64,000 nucleotides of DNA from Bacteroidota bacterium (GCA_023399595.1 JAEWOR010000009.1:17324-81323), one strand, 5' to 3'. Positions 16,844-25,940 are shown, counted from the stretch's first letter. Made by a program: numbers and translations. Notes: generated from the sequence alone by a model not told the origin.

Positions 16844-17407
16844 ATGAAGAATATCACCATTTTAATCTCAGGTTCTGGAACCAATTTGCAAAGAATTATC
16901 GATTGTATTGATGCAGGAGAAATTCAAAATGCAAAAATCAATATGGTTGTTGCAGACCGCGAATGTTTTGGTTTGGCCAGAGCAAAAAAACATAATATTG
17001 ATAACGTTTTAATTCCAAGAGGGAAGAATTTTTCCTCAGAATTGGATAAAATAATTCCTGATGATACAGATTTAGTAGTTTTAGCGGGATTTCTCTCCAT
17101 TCTAAAACCAGAATTCTGTGAAAATTGGAAAGGGAAAATTATCAATATTCACCCTGCTTTGCTTCCAAAATATGGAGGTAAAGGAATGTGGGGACACCAC
17201 GTACACAATGCTGTTATTGAAGCCAAAGAAATGGAAAGTGGAGCCACTGTACATTTTGTAACTTCTGGAATTGATGAAGGAGAAATTATCCTTCAAGGAA
17301 AAGTGAGTATCGACGAAAAGGATACTCCGGAAACACTTGCTTCGAAAGTACATCAGGTGGAATATGAAATTTTCCCTAAGGCAATTAATCAGGTATTGAA
17401 TCAATAA
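16844..17407 (+). CDS. purN: Phosphoribosylglycinamide formyltransferase
   Basis: Step three of purine synthesis: transfers a formyl group from 10-formyl-tetrahydrofolate to GAR. The 187-residue protein has the N-terminal nucleotide loop ILISGSGTNLQRIID (6-20). The catalytic triad is visible as N101 and H103 in IINIHPALLPKYGG and D144 in SGIDEGEII. The segment 'GKGMWGHHVHNAVIEA' fits the folate-binding side. It is the folate-dependent form, not the formate-dependent PurT. The spacer to purM is 82 bases and filled with short repeats. Confidence 0.95.
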   Translation: MKNITILISGSGTNLQRIIDCIDAGEIQNAKINMVVADRECFGLARAKKHNIDNVLIPRGKNFSSELDKIIPDDTDLVVLAGFLSILKPEFCENWKGKIINIHPALLPKYGGKGMWGHHVHNAVIEAKEMESGATVHFVTSGIDEGEIILQGKVSIDEKDTPETLASKVHQVEYEIFPKAINQVLNQ

Positions 17408-17479
17408 AAATATTGTTGAAATTCGTATGATTCTTCGTAAGAATTTAACTTCATATTTTAGGAATTCGTTTCTATAATT

Positions 17480-17511
17480 TGTAGGAATTCGCCTCGAGGC
17501 GAATTCCTACA
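17480..17511. repeat. 32-bp perfect palindrome between purN and purH
   Basis: Every base of 17480-17511 pairs with its mirror: left arm TGTAGGAATTCGCCTC, right arm GAGGCGAATTCCTACA, no spacer. It is richer in G+C than its surroundings. TAGGAATTCG also occurs alone 23 bases upstream (17459-17468), and a second hairpin, ATTCTT-cgt-AAGAAT, lies at 17430-17444. No T-run follows, so it is not a classical terminator. Confidence 0.85.
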
Positions 17512-17600
17512 GGTTAGAATAAATTTCCTAGGAGAATTAATCAATTTCAATTAATTTTATACAGAAAATAAATCTAATAAAAAGTAAAAAAGAAAGAAAA

Positions 17601-19118
17601 ATGAGTCAAAAGAGAGCGTTAATCAGTGTTTCGGATAAAACCCACCTTATTGATTTTGCTAAATTTTTGGAATCCCAGAATTATGAATTAATTTCTACTG
17701 GAGGAACTTTCAAACATTTAAAAGATGCAGGTTTAAACCCAATTCAGATTGATGAAGTAACCCATTTTCCAGAAATGTTGGATGGTCGTGTAAAAACGCT
17801 TCACCCAAAAGTTCACGGAGGTTTATTGGCAGTTCGTAATAACGAGGAGCATATGAAAACCGTTCAGGAGCATGGTATTGGTTTAATAGATATGGTTATC
17901 GTAAACCTTTATCCTTTCTTTGAAAATGTTAACAAAAACATTTCTTTGGACGAAAAAGTTGAGTTTATCGATATAGGAGGGCCTTCTATGCTTCGTTCAG
18001 CAGCAAAAAACTTTAACTCTGTTACCGTAATTACAGATGTTGCAGATTATGAAAAAGTTCAAGAAGAAATGACTGTTGCAGGGGATACAACGTCTGAAAC
18101 TAGAAAAAAATTAGCGGGTAAAGTATTCAACCTTACTTCAGCTTATGATGCTGCAATTTCAAGAATGTTATTGGAAGAAGAATATCCAACGTATTTAAGT
18201 GCTTCTTACAAAAAAGTTGCTGATTTAAGATACGGTGAAAACCCTCATCAAACGGCTGCTTATTACGCATCAACTTTCGAAAAGGGAGCGATGAAAGACT
18301 TTGAACAGTTAGGTGGAAAAGAACTTTCTTTCAACAACCTTCGCGATATGGATTTATGTTGGAAAGTGGTTACAGAATTCAAAAATGAAATGGCTTGTTG
18401 TGCAGTGAAACATTCTACACCTTGTGGAGTAGCTATTGGAACTTCTGCTTTAGAAACTTATCAAAAAACTTTTGAGTGCGATCCAGTTTCAATTTTCGGT
18501 GGAATTGTTGCGATGAACTATAAAGTAGATGCTGCAACAGCTGAAGAATTGAATAAAACGTTCTTGGAAATCGTTATGGCTCCAGATTTTGATGATGAAG
18601 CTTTAGAAATCCTAAGAAAGAAAAAGAATTTAAGAATCATTAAAATTGTAAATGCAGTTTCATACCGTCAAACTTGGGTAAAAGTAGATGGTGGAATTTT
18701 GGTTCAGGATAACGACAATCAGTTTTCAGAAGATATTCAAGTAGTAACAGAAGTTCAACCAACGGAAGAGCAGAAAAAAGCGTTGCTATTCTCTCAAAGA
18801 GTGGTAAAATATGTAAAATCTAACGCAATCGTAGTTTCTAACGGAGTTCAAGCGTTTGGTATCGGTGGCGGACAAGTAAATAGAATTTGGGCTACTCAAC
18901 AAGCAATTGAAAGAGCCAAAGAAAAATTCTCGGGAGATTTAGTTTTAGCTTCAGATGCGTTTTTCCCATTCAGAGATGTAGTAGATTTCTGTGCTCAAGA
19001 AGGAATTACAGCTATTATTCAACCTGGTGGAAGTGTAAAAGATGCAGATTCTATTGAAGCAGCCAACGAACATAAAATTCCTATGATGTTTACTGGAATG
19101 AGACACTTTTTTCACTAA
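17601..19118 (+). CDS. purH: Bifunctional AICAR formyltransferase / IMP cyclohydrolase
   Basis: The last two steps of IMP synthesis. The N-terminal 195 residues are the IMP cyclohydrolase (MGS-like) domain: 'RALISVSDKTHLIDFAKFL', 'LISTGGTFKHL' and 'FPEMLDGRVKTLHPKVHGGLL'. The rest is the AICAR transformylase: 'LRYGENPHQTAAYY', the catalytic Lys-His pair in CAVKHSTPCGVAIG, and 'SDAFFPFRDVVDFCAQEGI' with 'IIQPGGSVKDADSI' near the end. The protein is 505 residues against about 510-530 elsewhere. The purN-purH spacer of 193 bases carries a perfect palindrome. Confidence 0.95.
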   Translation: MSQKRALISVSDKTHLIDFAKFLESQNYELISTGGTFKHLKDAGLNPIQIDEVTHFPEMLDGRVKTLHPKVHGGLLAVRNNEEHMKTVQEHGIGLIDMVIVNLYPFFENVNKNISLDEKVEFIDIGGPSMLRSAAKNFNSVTVITDVADYEKVQEEMTVAGDTTSETRKKLAGKVFNLTSAYDAAISRMLLEEEYPTYLSASYKKVADLRYGENPHQTAAYYASTFEKGAMKDFEQLGGKELSFNNLRDMDLCWKVVTEFKNEMACCAVKHSTPCGVAIGTSALETYQKTFECDPVSIFGGIVAMNYKVDAATAEELNKTFLEIVMAPDFDDEALEILRKKKNLRIIKIVNAVSYRQTWVKVDGGILVQDNDNQFSEDIQVVTEVQPTEEQKKALLFSQRVVKYVKSNAIVVSNGVQAFGIGGGQVNRIWATQQAIERAKEKFSGDLVLASDAFFPFRDVVDFCAQEGITAIIQPGGSVKDADSIEAANEHKIPMMFTGMRHFFH

Positions 19119-19143
19119 ATTACCGACAAAATAATCGTGCAAA

Positions 19144-19174
19144 TTTGACGTTTACTATCAAAAGTGTATTTTTG
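19144..19174 (+). promoter_or_regulatory. purD promoter
   Basis: TTTG (19144-19147), exactly 19 bases, then TATTTTTG (19167-19174). This is a full match to the Bacteroidota promoter layout, so purD can be transcribed independently of purH. Confidence 0.75.
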
Positions 19175-19215
19175 CACAACACATTTAATTTAAAAAATAG
19201 GCTAATTATATAATT

Positions 19216-20454
19216 ATGAGAATATTAATCGTAGGGGAGGGCGGTAGAGAATCTGCATTGGCTGCAAAGCTAAATAAAGACGTGAGAGTTACTCACATGT
19301 TTTTCGCTAAAGGAAATGCTACTACTGATGGATTAGGTAAAAATGTAAACATTTCTGATGTTAAAGAACTTCGTGACTTTGCTATTAAAGAAAAAATAGA
19401 TTTAACAATTGTTGGTCCAGAAGCACCTTTGGTGGCGGGAATTAAAGATGAATTTAAAAAGCACGATCTTAACGTTTTCGGACCTACAGAAAAGGTAGCG
19501 AGTTTGGAAGGTAGTAAGGCTTTTTCAAAAAAATTCATGCAGACTTACGATATCAAAACTGCGAAAGCTATCGTTTTTGACTCTTATAATGAAGCCTCAG
19601 AATATCTTAAAACTCAGCAATATCCTTTAGTGGTTAAAGCAAGTGGTTTAGCTGGAGGAAAAGGTGTTGTTATTTGTAATACTCTTGAAGAAGCAGAAGC
19701 TACAATTCATGATTTTATGATCAGAAGAATTTATGGTGATGCAGGTATTCAAGTTGTTATTGAAGAACATTTAGAAGGTTTTGAAGCTTCTATTATCGCT
19801 TTTTCTAACGGTGAAAAACTCTTCCCTTGTGTTGCTGTAAAAGATTACAAAAAAGCAGGTAACGGTAATACAGGACCCAATACTGGGGGAATGGGTGCAG
19901 TAGCTCCAAGTCCAGAATTTACAGAAGAGCATTACGCTGATTTTGATAAAAATATTCTTCAACCTACTATTAATGGTTTAAAAGGAGAAGGTTTCCGTTT
20001 CAAAGGAATTATTTTCTTCGGATTAATGATTACTAAAAATGGAGCTTATCTTTTAGAATACAACATGAGATTTGGAGATCCTGAAACTCAAGTGTTAATG
20101 GCTCTTATGGAAAATAATCTTCTAGATGTTATCAACGATTGTATGAGCGGTAAAGAATTGAATCTAAAATTCAAGGACGAAAAAGCTGTTTGTTTGGTAA
20201 TGTGTTCTGGAGGTTACCCTAGAAATATTGAATTAGGTTTTGAAATCATAGGTGAAAATAAAGTTCAACACAGTCAATTGTTATACGCTGGAGCTGTTAA
20301 AAAAGGAGATAAAGTAGTTTCTAATGGAGGACGTGTTCTTAATTTAGTAGCTACAGGAAAAACTTTTGAAGAAGCTAGGACTAAAGTTTACCAAGATGCT
20401 ATTCCTGTACATTTCGACTATTGTTTCTACAGAGAAGATATTGGAAGATTTTAA
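19216..20454 (+). CDS. purD: Phosphoribosylamine-glycine ligase (GAR synthetase)
   Basis: Step two of purine synthesis, ATP-dependent ligation of glycine to phosphoribosylamine. The 412-residue protein has the N-terminal 'RILIVGEGGRESALAAKL' fold, the ATP-grasp domain with 'LVVKASGLAGGKGVVIC', the hallmark 'GNGNTGPNTGGMGAVAPSP', and 'LLEYNMRFGDPETQVLM' with the metal ligands. The C-terminal 'GGYPRNIE' segment completes the family. It has its own well-formed promoter and ends before a terminator and a 33-bp palindrome. Confidence 0.95.
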   Translation: MRILIVGEGGRESALAAKLNKDVRVTHMFFAKGNATTDGLGKNVNISDVKELRDFAIKEKIDLTIVGPEAPLVAGIKDEFKKHDLNVFGPTEKVASLEGSKAFSKKFMQTYDIKTAKAIVFDSYNEASEYLKTQQYPLVVKASGLAGGKGVVICNTLEEAEATIHDFMIRRIYGDAGIQVVIEEHLEGFEASIIAFSNGEKLFPCVAVKDYKKAGNGNTGPNTGGMGAVAPSPEFTEEHYADFDKNILQPTINGLKGEGFRFKGIIFFGLMITKNGAYLLEYNMRFGDPETQVLMALMENNLLDVINDCMSGKELNLKFKDEKAVCLVMCSGGYPRNIELGFEIIGENKVQHSQLLYAGAVKKGDKVVSNGGRVLNLVATGKTFEEARTKVYQDAIPVHFDYCFYREDIGRF

Positions 20455-20462
20455 ATAAAATT

Positions 20463-20489
20463 GAGCCCTGATTTTCGGGGCTTTTTCTT
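20463..20489 (+). terminator. Intrinsic terminator after purD
   Basis: Stem agccct / ggggct (one G-U pair) with an 8-base loop, then TTTTTCTTTTT. Confidence 0.75.
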
Positions 20490-20494
20490 TTTAG

Positions 20495-20527
20495 AATCCT
20501 TTAAGGTTTTAAAAACCTTAAAGGATT
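20495..20527. repeat. 33-bp perfect palindrome between purD and guaA
   Basis: Two exact 16-base arms, AATCCTTTAAGGTTTT and AAAACCTTAAAGGATT, with a single A between them. It follows the purD terminator and lies 28 bases before guaA. It has no T-run of its own. It is a different sequence from the palindrome at 17480, but has the same perfect-mirror form. Confidence 0.85.
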
Positions 20528-20554
20528 AAATAACAAACCCCACAACAAATCAAA

Positions 20555-22084
20555 ATGCATAACGGAATTATAATATTAGACTTTGGATCCCAATACAATC
20601 AGCTTATCGCAAGACGAGTAAGAGATATGGGGGTATATTCTGAAGTAATACCTTTCAACACGCCTTTAAATGAAATTTTAGAACGCAAACCTGCGGGAGT
20701 TATCCTTTCTGGTGGCCCCAGTTCTGTAAATGCTGAAGATGCCCATTTAGTAGATAAAGCTTTATACGAAGCTGGAATTCCTATCTTAGGAATTTGCTAC
20801 GGAATGCAACTTACGGCGCATTTATTAGGTGGGAAAGTAAAAAAAGGAGAAAAAGGAGAATACGGAAAAGCAACTTTCGAAATTCTACGCTCTAATCCAA
20901 TGTTTACGGGGATTTCAAGAAAATCTACGGTTTGGATGAGCCATTTCGACGAAGTGGAAGAAGCTCCAGAAGGTTTTGAAATCTCAGGAAAATCAGATGT
21001 AATCGCTGCAATGGCAAACGCATCAAAAAATATTTATACACTACAGTTTCACCCAGAAGTTTCTCATACTGAAGAAGGAGCAAGAATGATTGAAAATTTT
21101 GTTTTCAACATTTGTAAAGCAGAAAAAAACTGGAAACTAAGTAACTATATCGACAGAACTATCGCTGAAATCAAAGAGAAAGTAGGAAATGATAAAGTAA
21201 TTCTTGGACTTTCTGGTGGTGTAGATTCCTCTGTTGCTGCCGTTCTTATCCATAAAGCAATCGGTGATCAATTGACTTGTATTTTCGTGGATACAGGTTT
21301 GTTGAGAAAAGATGAAGGTAAAAAAGTAATGGAAAACTATGGTGAGCATTTCCACATGAACATCAAAATGGTGGACGCTTCAGAAAGGTTTTTATCTAAA
21401 TTAAAAGGAATTTCAGATCCAGAACAGAAAAGAAAAATCATCGGTGGAGAATTTATAGCTGTTTTCGATGAAGAATCTCACCAATTTGAAGGAGCAAAAT
21501 TCCTAGCGCAAGGAACTATTTATCCAGACGTTATCGAATCTCAATCAGTAAAAGGACCTTCAGCAGTTATTAAGTCGCATCACAACGTTGGTGGACTTCC
21601 AGAAGATATGAAAATGGAATTGTTGGAGCCGCTAAGAGAACTTTTTAAAGATGAAGTAAGAAGAGTAGGAGAAGAATTAGGAATTCCTCATCATTTGGTG
21701 TACAGACATCCTTTTCCAGGTCCAGGTTTAGGAATTAGAATCTTAGGAGAAGTAGATGAAGAAAAAGTAAGAATTCTTCAAGAAGCCGACGATATTTTTA
21801 TTGAGGAATTGTATAAAAATGATTTGTATGAAACGGTTTCTCAAGCTTTTGTAGTTTTACTTCCAGTAAAATCTGTTGGAGTTATGGGCGATGAAAGAAC
21901 ATACGAATACACAGCTGTTGTACGTTCTGCAAATACCATCGACTTTATGACCGCAACTTGGAGCCGACTTCCTTACGAATTTTTAGATACTGTTTCTAGC
22001 AGAATTATTAATGAAGTTCGTGGAATTAATAGAGTAGCTTACGATATTTCTAGCAAACCACCTGCAACTATTGAGTGGGAATAA
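20555..22084 (+). CDS. guaA: GMP synthase (glutamine-hydrolysing)
   Basis: Converts XMP to GMP. The 509-residue protein has an N-terminal class I glutamine amidotransferase domain with the nucleophile C81 in ILGICYGMQLT and the His-Glu pair in LQFHPEVSHTEEG. The ATP pyrophosphatase domain follows, with the P-loop LGLSGGVDSSVAA and the C-terminal dimer domain ending 'RVAYDISSKPPATIEWE', the invariant GuaA tail. It follows the pur genes on the same strand but lies after a terminator, so it probably has its own promoter in the 100-base spacer; none is obvious. Confidence 0.97.
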   Translation: MHNGIIILDFGSQYNQLIARRVRDMGVYSEVIPFNTPLNEILERKPAGVILSGGPSSVNAEDAHLVDKALYEAGIPILGICYGMQLTAHLLGGKVKKGEKGEYGKATFEILRSNPMFTGISRKSTVWMSHFDEVEEAPEGFEISGKSDVIAAMANASKNIYTLQFHPEVSHTEEGARMIENFVFNICKAEKNWKLSNYIDRTIAEIKEKVGNDKVILGLSGGVDSSVAAVLIHKAIGDQLTCIFVDTGLLRKDEGKKVMENYGEHFHMNIKMVDASERFLSKLKGISDPEQKRKIIGGEFIAVFDEESHQFEGAKFLAQGTIYPDVIESQSVKGPSAVIKSHHNVGGLPEDMKMELLEPLRELFKDEVRRVGEELGIPHHLVYRHPFPGPGLGIRILGEVDEEKVRILQEADDIFIEELYKNDLYETVSQAFVVLLPVKSVGVMGDERTYEYTAVVRSANTIDFMTATWSRLPYEFLDTVSSRIINEVRGINRVAYDISSKPPATIEWE

Positions 22085-22111
22085 GACTTTGTCTTTTAAA
22101 TATTGAAAATA

Positions 22112-22147
22112 AAAAACTCGAAATGTATATGCATTTCGAGTTTTTTT
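22112..22147 (+). terminator. Intrinsic terminator after guaA
   Basis: 12-bp stem aaactcgaaatg / catttcgagttt with a short T-A loop, then TTTTTTT. Confidence 0.9.
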
Positions 22148-22253
22148 GTTTTAAAATTATGTGTTTTTTAATGTAAAATAAATTCAATTAAAATCTAGTC
22201 TTTTATTAATTTTGATAAGATAAAATATCAAATAAAACATCAAATAGAACATC

Positions 22254-22805
22254 ATGAAAAATAATAAATATATGTTCTCAATCACGAAAAGTGAAAATGA
22301 ACAAATTCAACGTGTGAACGAGCTCATCCAAAAAGCAATAGAAGAGGAGACGTTAATCACCACAAAAGTAAATGAGGATGAAAAACGAACTTTTGGTGAA
22401 AAATTGTCTGATAAAGTGGCCGAATTTGGTGGAAGTTGGAAGTTTATTATTGTTTTTTGTGTCGCAATGTTTATCTGGATTGCTTTTAATACTTTCGTTA
22501 TGAGTAATAAAAGTTTTGACCCTTATCCGTATATTTTGCTCAATCTCATTTTGTCTTGTGTTGCCGCCATTCAAGCGCCAATTATTATGATGAGTCAAAA
22601 TCGTCAAGAATCAAAGGATAGAAAAAGAGCGATTAACGATTATATGGTGAATTTAAAAACGGAAATTGAAATCCGAAACCTTCATGAAAAAGTGGATCTT
22701 TCCATTATTGATCAATATAAAACCTTGTGCGAAATTCAACAAAAACAAATTGAACTTTTGGAGAAAATAAATAGTAAACTCAAAAATAACGGGAATCATT
22801 TTTAA
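22254..22805 (+). CDS. DUF1003 membrane protein
   Basis: A 183-residue protein of the DUF1003 family, function unknown. The family core is clear: 'GEKLSDKVAEFGGSWKFII', a first membrane helix (about 61-82), FDPYPYILLNLILSCVAA leading into the second helix (about 90-112), and 'PIIMMSQNRQESKDRKRA', then a long charged helix with coiled-coil character. In other bacteria the family often has an N-terminal zinc ribbon; here that part is replaced by a charged helix. It stands alone with a terminator before it. Confidence 0.85.
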   Translation: MKNNKYMFSITKSENEQIQRVNELIQKAIEEETLITTKVNEDEKRTFGEKLSDKVAEFGGSWKFIIVFCVAMFIWIAFNTFVMSNKSFDPYPYILLNLILSCVAAIQAPIIMMSQNRQESKDRKRAINDYMVNLKTEIEIRNLHEKVDLSIIDQYKTLCEIQQKQIELLEKINSKLKNNGNHF

Positions 22806-22894
22806 ATAGATAAGTCCATTTTTTTCTTTTATAGGTTTGTAAATTAAAAAAAGTGGGAACAATTTTTGAATCCCATTTTTCATAATTTCTATTT

Positions 22895-24535
22895 ATGTTT
22901 GATAAGCAACAAAGAAAATTCAAAAGATCCGCAAAACTCATCTCCGTGCTTAGTAAGTACGGATTTCAGGATATTTTAGCACGTATTGGTGGTGAAAAAA
23001 ATATGATTTCTGAAAATGATGAAAGCATTTTTTCAAAACCTGTTTATGAGAGAATTCGCTTGGCGATTGAAGAATTAGGACCTACTTTCGTGAAACTTGG
23101 ACAAAGTTTTAGCAATCGTGAAGATTTGTTGCCGAAGGAATTGACGTTGGAACTTCAAAAACTTCAGGATAATGTAGAACCTTTGGAACTCAACATTCGA
23201 GAAATTCTTGAAAATGAATTTGATATTTTTGTAGATGAACATTTTGAAAAAATCGATGAAAAACCTTTGGCTGCGGCTTCTATAGCGCAAGTTTATTCGG
23301 CTGTTCTTAAAGATGGCTCTCCTGTTATTTTAAAAGTGAAACGCCCAAACGCTCAAAAACAAATTGAGGATGATTTGTTACTGATAAAAGATTTGGAAAA
23401 CCTTATTTCTAAATATTCGGAAATTGGAGCTCGTTTAAATTTAAAATTAGCGATTTCCGCTTTTGAAAAGTCTTTGTTAGAGGAGGTTTCCTTCATTAAT
23501 GAGAAAAATAATATTCAGCAATTTGCTTTAAATTTTAAAAATAATAGAGAAACCTACGTTCCCAAAGTTTACGACGATTTTTCCAACAACAATGTGCTCT
23601 GCATGGAGTTTGTGGACGGCATTAAAGTGACTGATGCAACAACTTTACAAGAAAACAGAATTGATCCTGTTAAAATTTCAGAAGCTGGACTTCGATTGTT
23701 TGTTTCTCAGATTTTAGATTTTGGATTTTTTCATGCCGATCCCCATGCAGGAAATATTTTGGTGACCAAAACTGGAAAAGTTGTTTTTATAGATTTTGGT
23801 GCGGTAGGAAGTATTCAACCTAATGATAAAGCGGTTCTTGAGAATTTAATTATTCATTTTGTAGCTAAAAACCCCAGTAAGATTGTTCGCTATCTGAAAA
23901 AAATGGCGATAAAATATGAAATTCCAGATGAGAAAAAATTTGAAAGCGATGTGCAATCTGTCCTCAATTATGTTCACAGTACGTCTTTGGAAGAAATAAA
24001 AGTTCCTGAGTTGATTAATAAAATGAGAGATATTTTAACGGTCAATCGGTTGTACATGCCAGAATATTTCTATCTTCTTTTTAAAGGAATTAGCTTGATA
24101 GAAAGCGTTGGACGAAGTATTAATCCAGATTTAGACGTGGTAAAAAGTTTAAAACCTTTCACAAAAACTATTTTGCTGAGAAAGCTAAGTCCAAGAACAA
24201 TATGGCAATCGGGAACGGAAAAACTTCTCAATTTATCAGACAATATTGAAGAAATTCCTCAAGAAATACGTTCTATTCTTCAAAAATTAGATGAGAATAA
24301 ATTTACGGTAACTAGTGAAATTAAAAATATTGAGAAAACCAATTCACTTATAAAATCGAGTATTACAAATCTTATTTTAGCCATGGTTTTGTGCGCTAAT
24401 ATTATCTCAACTGCCATTTTAATGGTGAGTAATTATGGTCCGAAGATAGGAGAATACAGCATTATTTCAATTTTATGTTTTGTTTTTTCAATGATAATTT
24501 CATTGATTCTTATCCTAAGAATTCTTAGAAAATAG
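22895..24535 (+). CDS. ABC1/AarF (UbiB) family atypical kinase
   Basis: A protein-kinase-like ATPase of the UbiB family, 546 residues. In E. coli the homologue supports ubiquinone synthesis; flavobacteria use menaquinone, so the target here is more likely membrane lipid or quinone handling, not proven. Visible: the family K-x-G-Q motif in GPTFVKLGQSFSNREDLLP (K67), the alanine-rich loop AAASIAQVYSA, 'VILKVKRPNAQKQIEDDL', the catalytic-loop equivalent FFHADPHAGNILV, and the DFG-like 'FIDFGAVGSI'. Two C-terminal membrane helices (about 490-540) anchor it, as in the family. It starts 90 bases after the DUF1003 gene. Confidence 0.9.
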   Translation: MFDKQQRKFKRSAKLISVLSKYGFQDILARIGGEKNMISENDESIFSKPVYERIRLAIEELGPTFVKLGQSFSNREDLLPKELTLELQKLQDNVEPLELNIREILENEFDIFVDEHFEKIDEKPLAAASIAQVYSAVLKDGSPVILKVKRPNAQKQIEDDLLLIKDLENLISKYSEIGARLNLKLAISAFEKSLLEEVSFINEKNNIQQFALNFKNNRETYVPKVYDDFSNNNVLCMEFVDGIKVTDATTLQENRIDPVKISEAGLRLFVSQILDFGFFHADPHAGNILVTKTGKVVFIDFGAVGSIQPNDKAVLENLIIHFVAKNPSKIVRYLKKMAIKYEIPDEKKFESDVQSVLNYVHSTSLEEIKVPELINKMRDILTVNRLYMPEYFYLLFKGISLIESVGRSINPDLDVVKSLKPFTKTILLRKLSPRTIWQSGTEKLLNLSDNIEEIPQEIRSILQKLDENKFTVTSEIKNIEKTNSLIKSSITNLILAMVLCANIISTAILMVSNYGPKIGEYSIISILCFVFSMIISLILILRILRK

Positions 24536-24543
24536 AAATACCG

Positions 24544-24551
24544 TATCTTTG
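24544..24551 (+). promoter_or_regulatory. -7 box four bases from the helicase start codon
   Basis: TATCTTTG followed by GCC-type spacing: only four bases separate the box from ATG 24556. Transcription would begin at or next to the start codon. Confidence 0.6.
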
Positions 24552-24555
24552 CGCC

Positions 24556-25905
24556 ATGAAAACCAACTTTGCAGATTTCGAAATCCCCGAAAGGATTTTA
24601 GATGTTTTAGCCGATCTCAATCTTTTCGAGCCAACTCCCATTCAAGAAAAAAGCTTTAAACCCATACTTTCTGGTAGAGATGTAATGGGAATTGCCCAAA
24701 CTGGAACGGGGAAAACTTTGGCGTATTTGCTTCCTGTTCTTAAAAACTGGAAATACAACAAAAACGGTAATCCAACGGTTTTGGTGTTGGTTCCTACAAG
24801 AGAATTGGTGGTTCAGGTAACCGAAATTATTGAGAAGCTTACAGAAAATATTACTGCAAGGGTAATTGGAATTTATGGAGGTAAAAACATCAATACTCAA
24901 AAATTGTTATTCAACAACGGTTGCGATATTTTAGTGGGAACTCCTGGTAGAGTAATGGATTTGTCAATTGATAATGCTATTTCTCTAAGAGAAGTTCAGA
25001 AATTAATTATCGATGAGTTCGATGAGATGTTGAACTTAGGTTTCCGTCCGCAACTTACCCACATTTTTGAAATGATGAAGGAGAAAAGACAAAATATTCT
25101 TTTCTCAGCAACTATGACGGAAGCGGTTGATGTTATGTTGGATGAATATTTTGCAAGTCCCATGGAGATTTCTTTGGCTAAATCTGGAACTCCACTCGAA
25201 AAAATTGAACAGACTTCTTATAAAGTAGAAAACTTCAATACCAAAGTGAATTTATTAGAAAATCTTCTTAAAAACAATGAAGATATGTCTAAAGTTTTGG
25301 TTTTCTGTAACAATAAAAAACATGCGGATTTACTTTTCACGAAGATTGATGAAATTTTCCCAGAAACTTTTGATGTAATTCACTCTAATAAATCTCAAAA
25401 TTATCGTTTAAAAGCGATGAAAAGCTTCGAAAATGAAGAGGTGAGAGGTTTAATTACCACAGATGTTATGGCGAGAGGTTTAGATATTTCGGATATTACA
25501 CACGTTATTAATTTTGAAGTTCCTGAAGTTCCAGAACAATATATTCACAGAATTGGTAGAACGGGTAGAGCAGATAAAAATGGTAATGCTATTACATTTG
25601 TTACTAAAAAAGAAGAAATCTTGCTTTTGGATATTGAAATGTTGATGAATAAAGAGCTAAAAGTATTAGAACTCCCTGCAGAAGTAAAAATTAATCCTAA
25701 GAAAATTGCTGCTGAAGAAGAAGTGGTAATGATGAAAAATCCAAACATCATTAAGTTGGAAGAAGGAGGAGGAGCTTTCCATGAAAAGAAAGACAAAAAC
25801 AAAAAAGAAAACTGGGGAGGACCGCACAAAAGAAAAGCACCAAAAAAAGTGGGCGCTAACCGAGCTCAGCAAAAAGCAAAATCTAAAGCAAAAAGAAAGA
25901 AATAA
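24556..25905 (+). CDS. DEAD-box RNA helicase (DEFD variant)
   Basis: A 449-residue ATP-dependent RNA helicase. The motifs appear in order: Q motif region 'FEPTPIQEKS' (24-33), Walker A AQTGTGKTLA (47-56), 'VPTREL' (79-84), 'GTPGRVMD' (128-135), and motif II DEFD at 153-156 instead of DEAD. These are followed by 'FSATM', 'TDVMARGLDIS' and HRIGRTGRAD. The C-terminal 50 residues are strongly basic (KKDKNKKENWGGPHKRKAPK), an RNA-binding tail. The start codon lies four bases after a -7 promoter box, so the mRNA is probably leaderless. Role in ribosome assembly or cold growth is family-based inference. Confidence 0.93.
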   Translation: MKTNFADFEIPERILDVLADLNLFEPTPIQEKSFKPILSGRDVMGIAQTGTGKTLAYLLPVLKNWKYNKNGNPTVLVLVPTRELVVQVTEIIEKLTENITARVIGIYGGKNINTQKLLFNNGCDILVGTPGRVMDLSIDNAISLREVQKLIIDEFDEMLNLGFRPQLTHIFEMMKEKRQNILFSATMTEAVDVMLDEYFASPMEISLAKSGTPLEKIEQTSYKVENFNTKVNLLENLLKNNEDMSKVLVFCNNKKHADLLFTKIDEIFPETFDVIHSNKSQNYRLKAMKSFENEEVRGLITTDVMARGLDISDITHVINFEVPEVPEQYIHRIGRTGRADKNGNAITFVTKKEEILLLDIEMLMNKELKVLELPAEVKINPKKIAAEEEVVMMKNPNIIKLEEGGGAFHEKKDKNKKENWGGPHKRKAPKKVGANRAQQKAKSKAKRKK

Positions 25906-25912
25906 ACATAAA

Positions 25913-25939
25913 AAAACCCGATTTCATCGGGATTTTTTA
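25913..25939. terminator. Bidirectional terminator between helicase and lipoprotein genes
   Basis: Stem cccgat / atcggg with a 3-base loop, flanked by A-run on the left and T-run on the right. It can end the converging transcripts from both strands. Confidence 0.85.
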
Positions 25940-25940
25940 T

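Noticed and set aside
22085..22253. Additional small gene between guaA and the DUF1003 gene
   Set aside because: Besides the terminator the spacer is AT-rich with stops in all frames.
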